Shown: positions 13,199 through 16,179 of the stretch, piece by piece
Numbering within the stretch: the first letter of the stretch is position 1
Layout of the letters: every line of letters begins with the position of its first letter
From: Treponema sp.
GTDB taxonomy: Bacteria > Spirochaetota > Spirochaetia > Treponematales > Treponemataceae
Reading direction: 5' to 3'
Assembly (NCBI GenBank): GCA_018384055.1
Contig: JAHAZL010000054.1
Span: forward strand, 1-16,179
DNA length: 16,179 nucleotides
Notes under the pieces: generated by a model
Told to the model about the DNA's origin: nothing
Databases searched by the model: none
Seen by the model: the letters and a program-made list of their open reading frames with translations, nothing else
Program-made: the position numbers and the translations under genes

Positions 13199-13207
13199 AT
13201 TCTAGCA
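13199..13207 (-). promoter_or_regulatory. Extended -10 promoter directly before the export gene
   Basis: On the minus strand TGCTAGAAT gives a 5-of-6 -10 (13204-13199) with a TGn extension. Only 6 nt separate it from the ATG, placing the start at or next to the A of the ATG. No clear -35 is visible. Confidence 0.5.
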
Positions 13208-13232
13208 GATTTCAAATAATTATGGAAGAAAA

Positions 13233-13261
13233 TTGAAAGTTGATTTTCTTTCATGTATACT
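13233..13261 (+). promoter_or_regulatory. Promoter of the SGNH hydrolase gene
   Basis: TTGAAA (13233-13238) and TATACT (13256-13261) are 17 bp apart, both 5-of-6 matches to consensus. The start near 13268 leaves a 20-nt leader that contains GGGAG 8 nt before the ATG. Confidence 0.7.
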
Positions 13262-13287
13262 GACGGAAAAAATAGGGAGTCATTTTA

Positions 13288-14421
13288 ATGGGCAGATATA
13301 CAAAATGGGTTTCCACATGGGGAACTGCAACTTCCATATCAGACAGGCGCGAAGCAGTTTATGCAAAAGACCTTACAATCCGATATCCTATCAGGCTGTG
13401 CTTTGACGGCAGCAAAATAAGGGTGCGCTTTTCTAACCTTACGGGAACAGAAGATGTAAAAATTGAAAAGGCATTTGCTGACAATGTACAACTCAAACAG
13501 AGGGGACAGACCCCTATTACAATTCCAGCGGGCAAGGAGATTACCACCGACGAAATAGATTTTGATGCAAAGGCAGGACAGACAGTCAACATTTCTTTCT
13601 ACCTGAAAGAATGCACACAGATGAATGCCGGTACCCTTGTTACGGGCCCACTTTCTGGCGGAACTTATGCTTACGGCAACTTTGCAGAGGCAGAGGAATT
13701 TCCAGAGGACTTTTGCCGCCCTACTTCCTGGTATTACTTCCTTAACACAGTAGATATTTTAACGGAAGAAAAAAACAGGGCCCTTTGCTGTTACGGAGAT
13801 TCCATTACGGCTCAGGACTGGCCTGACTATCTTCAGAAGGAACTTGATCAGCGGGGAATAAAAGACATTGCAGTAATCCGCCGTGCCGTATGCGGAACAA
13901 GAATTCTGCGCCAGTACGACTGCATCACATATCAGGCTTATGGTCTCAAAGGCGAAACAAGATTTCCAATAGAAACGAACATTGCGGGCCTTGAAGCGGT
14001 GATCATTCAGCACGGAATCAACGACATCATCCACCCCGTTGGTGTTGAAGTAAATAAGTTCCGTCCAATGACAGACATGCCTACCTTTGACGACCTGAAA
14101 GGCGGTGTTGAAATGCTGTATCTGGAACACTGTAAAAGGAATGGACTTAAGGCATACAGCGGCACCCTTCTCCCAATTTACGGCTGGAGGACATACGAAA
14201 AATTCCGCGACGACCTTAGAAATGAATTCAACGAATGGCTCAGGACAAGCAAGGGCTTTGACGGATGCATTGATTTTGACAAAGCTGTACGCGATGCCGC
14301 AATGCCAGAAAAATTTGCTGAAGGCTTTGACAGCGGAGACCATCTGCACCCAAGCAAGGATGCATACAGGGCAATGGCAAAGGCCGCAGCGGATTTTGTT
14401 GAAAACAACATGAAGAAATAA
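13288..14421 (+). CDS. SGNH/GDSL-family hydrolase with N-terminal beta domain
   Basis: A 377-residue esterase-type enzyme. Residues 1-150 form a probable beta-sandwich domain (YTKWVSTWGTAT, then strands such as KIRVRFSNLTG), as seen in lysophospholipase L1-like SGNH proteins. The catalytic domain has GDSIT at 170-174 (nucleophile Ser172), the glycine of block II at VCGTR, HGIND at 242-246 (Asn245), and DHLHPS at 351-356 (Asp351, His354). All four SGNH blocks are present. There is no signal peptide, so it is probably cytoplasmic, and the likely substrate is an ester such as an acylated sugar or lipid; this is not decided by sequence. It is the only complete + strand gene, with its own promoter and terminator. 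Confidence 0.85.
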   Translation: MGRYTKWVSTWGTATSISDRREAVYAKDLTIRYPIRLCFDGSKIRVRFSNLTGTEDVKIEKAFADNVQLKQRGQTPITIPAGKEITTDEIDFDAKAGQTVNISFYLKECTQMNAGTLVTGPLSGGTYAYGNFAEAEEFPEDFCRPTSWYYFLNTVDILTEEKNRALCCYGDSITAQDWPDYLQKELDQRGIKDIAVIRRAVCGTRILRQYDCITYQAYGLKGETRFPIETNIAGLEAVIIQHGINDIIHPVGVEVNKFRPMTDMPTFDDLKGGVEMLYLEHCKRNGLKAYSGTLLPIYGWRTYEKFRDDLRNEFNEWLRTSKGFDGCIDFDKAVRDAAMPEKFAEGFDSGDHLHPSKDAYRAMAKAAADFVENNMKK

Positions 14422-14446
14422 CTTTATATTTCCAAAAAACGAAAAG

Positions 14447-14481
14447 AGGACTGCCGTAGTTTCACGACAGTCCTTTTTTAT
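14447..14481. terminator. Bidirectional terminator between convergent genes
   Basis: AGGACTG (14447-14453) pairs with CAGTCCT (14468-14474), and an inner CGT/ACG pairs after one mismatch. A T-run follows on the + strand (14474-14480). On the minus strand the stem is followed by CTTTTCGTTTTTT, so it can also stop glgP transcription. Confidence 0.85.
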
Positions 14482-14521
14482 TTTAGGATTCCGAAAATAG
14501 TTCGGGATGGCCATTCTTCAA

Positions 14522-16179
14522 TTACTTTACAGTAACCTTCTTGAGCTTCCAGATGTCCTTTACATAATCTTCGATTGTGCGGTCAGAAGAGAACTTGCCG
14601 GAATTTGCAATGTTCATGAGGCACTTGCGGGCCCATGTCTTCTGGTCTGCATATTCCTTGGCAATCTTTTCCTGAGCCTGGCAGTAAGAATCAAAGTCTG
14701 CAAGGAGGAAGAATACATCGGCAGGCTGTCCTTCAACACCATAGACGATTGAGTCATGGATTTCCTTGAAGAGCATTCCGCTTGGATCATATGTTCCGTC
14801 AACAAGCTGGTTAACAACCTTTGCAAGCTGTGGGTTGCGGTCAAGATACTTCTGCGGATTGTAAGAATGTTCGCTCTTCATCTTGATGATTTCATCAGCC
14901 TTAAGACCGAAGATGAATGCGTTTTCTTCTCCAGCTTCTTCTACGATTTCAATGTTTGCACCGTCGAGTGTACCGATTGTAAGGGCACCGTTCATCATGA
15001 ACTTCATGTTTGAAGTACCGGATGCTTCGTAACCTGCAGTAGAAATCTGTTCTGAAACGTCAGATGCAGGAATAATCTTTTCTGCAACTGATACGCGGTA
15101 GTTTTCTACGAATACTACACGGAGCTTGCCGCGGACACGACGGTCGTTGTTAACGCGGTCTGCAACTGCATTGATCAACTTGATGATAGCCTTTGCGCGG
15201 CGGTAACCGGAAGCTGCCTTTGCACCAAAGATGTATGTGTGTGCAGGAGGGTTGTAGTTTGGATCTTCAACGATTCTGTTGTATTCATACATGATGTGGA
15301 GCACGTTGAGAAGCTGTCTCTTGTATTCGTGAAGGCGCTTGACCTGTGTGTCAAAGATGCTTTCCGGATCAAGGAATTCGTTCTGTGTGTGCTTGAGGTA
15401 TTCGGCAAGCTTTTCCTTGTTGTGCCTCTTGATTGCAATGAGTTCGTTGATTGAAGCTTCATCGTCAACATACTTTTCGAGACCCTTGAGGAGTGAAAGT
15501 TCCTTTTCCCATCCGTGACCGATTCTCTTTGTGATGAATTCTGCAAGTTCTGGATTTGAAGAAAGGAGCCAGCGTCGCTGTGTAACACCGTTTGTCTTGT
15601 TGTTGAATTTTTCCGGATACAATGCGTACCAGTTCTTGAGTTCCTGTGTCTTGAGGAGTTCTGTATGGAGGGCAGCAACACCGTTTACAGAGAAACCAGC
15701 GTGGATTGCGAGCCATGCCATGTAAACCTTTCCGTCATGGATGATTGCCATGTGGTTCTGGTTGTAGTAGTCCTCAGGGAACTTCTGGCGGAGTTCGATA
15801 ACGAGGCGGCGGTTGATTTCTTCGATGATCTGGTAAACACGAGGAAGAAGTCTCTGGAATACATCGATAGGCCACTTTTCAAGAGCTTCAGCAAGAATTG
15901 TGTGGTTTGTGTATGCGAATGTCTTTGTAACAACATTCCAAGCATCATCCCAGCCTACATTGTATTCATCAAGGAGAATTCGCATGAGTTCAGGAATAGC
16001 AACTACTGGATGAGTGTCGTTGAGCTGTATTACGTGGTACTCGTGGAACTTAGAGAAGTCAGTTCCAACAGTATTTACATAGTGGTGAACAAGGTCCTGA
16101 AGGGAAGCACTTGAGAAGAAGTACTGCTGGCGGAGACGGAGTTCCTTGCCCATTGGGCCGTTGTCATTTGGATAGAGAA
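14522..16179 (-). CDS. glgP: Glycogen (alpha-glucan) phosphorylase, partial
   Basis: PLP-dependent enzyme that releases glucose 1-phosphate from glycogen or maltodextrin by phosphorolysis. The frame runs off the right edge; about 551 C-terminal residues are seen of the roughly 800-850 usual. Reading begins at LYPNDNGPMGKELRLRQQYF, an internal conserved block, so the ATG at 16153 is not the start. Other conserved blocks are VIQLNDTHPVVAIPELMR, FAYTNHTILAEALEKW, KFNNKTNGVTQRRWL, RLHEYKRQLLN and EASGTSNMKFMMNGALTIGT, which contains the PLP-binding lysine. The C-terminus ends WKLKKVTVK and looks complete. A bidirectional terminator follows. Its presence points to storage or use of alpha-glucans. 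Confidence 0.95.
   Translation of the reverse strand, partial: LYPNDNGPMGKELRLRQQYFFSSASLQDLVHHYVNTVGTDFSKFHEYHVIQLNDTHPVVAIPELMRILLDEYNVGWDDAWNVVTKTFAYTNHTILAEALEKWPIDVFQRLLPRVYQIIEEINRRLVIELRQKFPEDYYNQNHMAIIHDGKVYMAWLAIHAGFSVNGVAALHTELLKTQELKNWYALYPEKFNNKTNGVTQRRWLLSSNPELAEFITKRIGHGWEKELSLLKGLEKYVDDEASINELIAIKRHNKEKLAEYLKHTQNEFLDPESIFDTQVKRLHEYKRQLLNVLHIMYEYNRIVEDPNYNPPAHTYIFGAKAASGYRRAKAIIKLINAVADRVNNDRRVRGKLRVVFVENYRVSVAEKIIPASDVSEQISTAGYEASGTSNMKFMMNGALTIGTLDGANIEIVEEAGEENAFIFGLKADEIIKMKSEHSYNPQKYLDRNPQLAKVVNQLVDGTYDPSGMLFKEIHDSIVYGVEGQPADVFFLLADFDSYCQAQEKIAKEYADQKTWARKCLMNIANSGKFSSDRTIEDYVKDIWKLKKVTVK

Noticed and set aside
13759..14514. 251-codon minus-strand frame opposite the SGNH hydrolase
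   Set aside because: It has no recognisable domain and runs antisense to all the SGNH catalytic blocks, which have a promoter and terminator in the right places.

Overview
The window looks like chromosomal DNA of a spirochaete, most probably a host-associated (gut or rumen type) Treponema. The main evidence is an archaeal-type class I lysyl-tRNA synthetase, a grpE-dnaK-dnaJ cluster, SpoIIE-type phosphatases paired with a STAS protein, and Rhs core sequence of a kind I associate with treponemes. The species is not determined. Apart from the transposase remnant and one SGNH hydrolase, all genes lie on the minus strand, so transcription runs mostly from high to low coordinates.

Layout. (1) 1-1960 is an accessory region: the 3' end of a transposase (+), a Rhs C-terminal module cut off by it, a three-hairpin intergenic block, a small DUF4160/20-codon ORF/DUF2442 operon with its own promoter and flanked by related repeats, and a second orphan Rhs tail. 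That tail encodes an L,D-transpeptidase-like domain joined to the end of an FGE-sulfatase (formylglycine-generating-enzyme) fold. (2) 2007-3669 is class I lysS with a strong terminator and a probable leaderless promoter. (3) 3700-8533 is one probable operon: a catalytically canonical SpoIIE/RsbU-type phosphatase, a second membrane phosphatase-like protein with altered metal ligands, a STAS anti-sigma antagonist, and a VanY-type D,D-carboxypeptidase lipoprotein. (4) 8573-12614 is grpE-dnaK-dnaJ, the Hsp70 machine, with a promoter before grpE and a terminator after dnaJ. (5) 12640-13204 is a small multidrug-export-family membrane protein whose 3' end is duplicated as a 35-bp direct repeat. (6) 13233-14481 is a + strand cytoplasmic SGNH hydrolase with a promoter and a bidirectional terminator. 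(7) From 14522 to the window edge is the C-terminal two-thirds of glycogen phosphorylase.

How the genes work together. GrpE, DnaK and DnaJ form one chaperone cycle. The two phosphatase-like proteins and the STAS protein look like a partner-switching relay in which the first phosphatase would dephosphorylate the STAS serine; no cognate kinase or sigma factor is in the window. The accessory region looks like a graveyard or reservoir of polymorphic-toxin tails with a putative toxin-antitoxin-like pair between them, and is the most likely place for undescribed biology.
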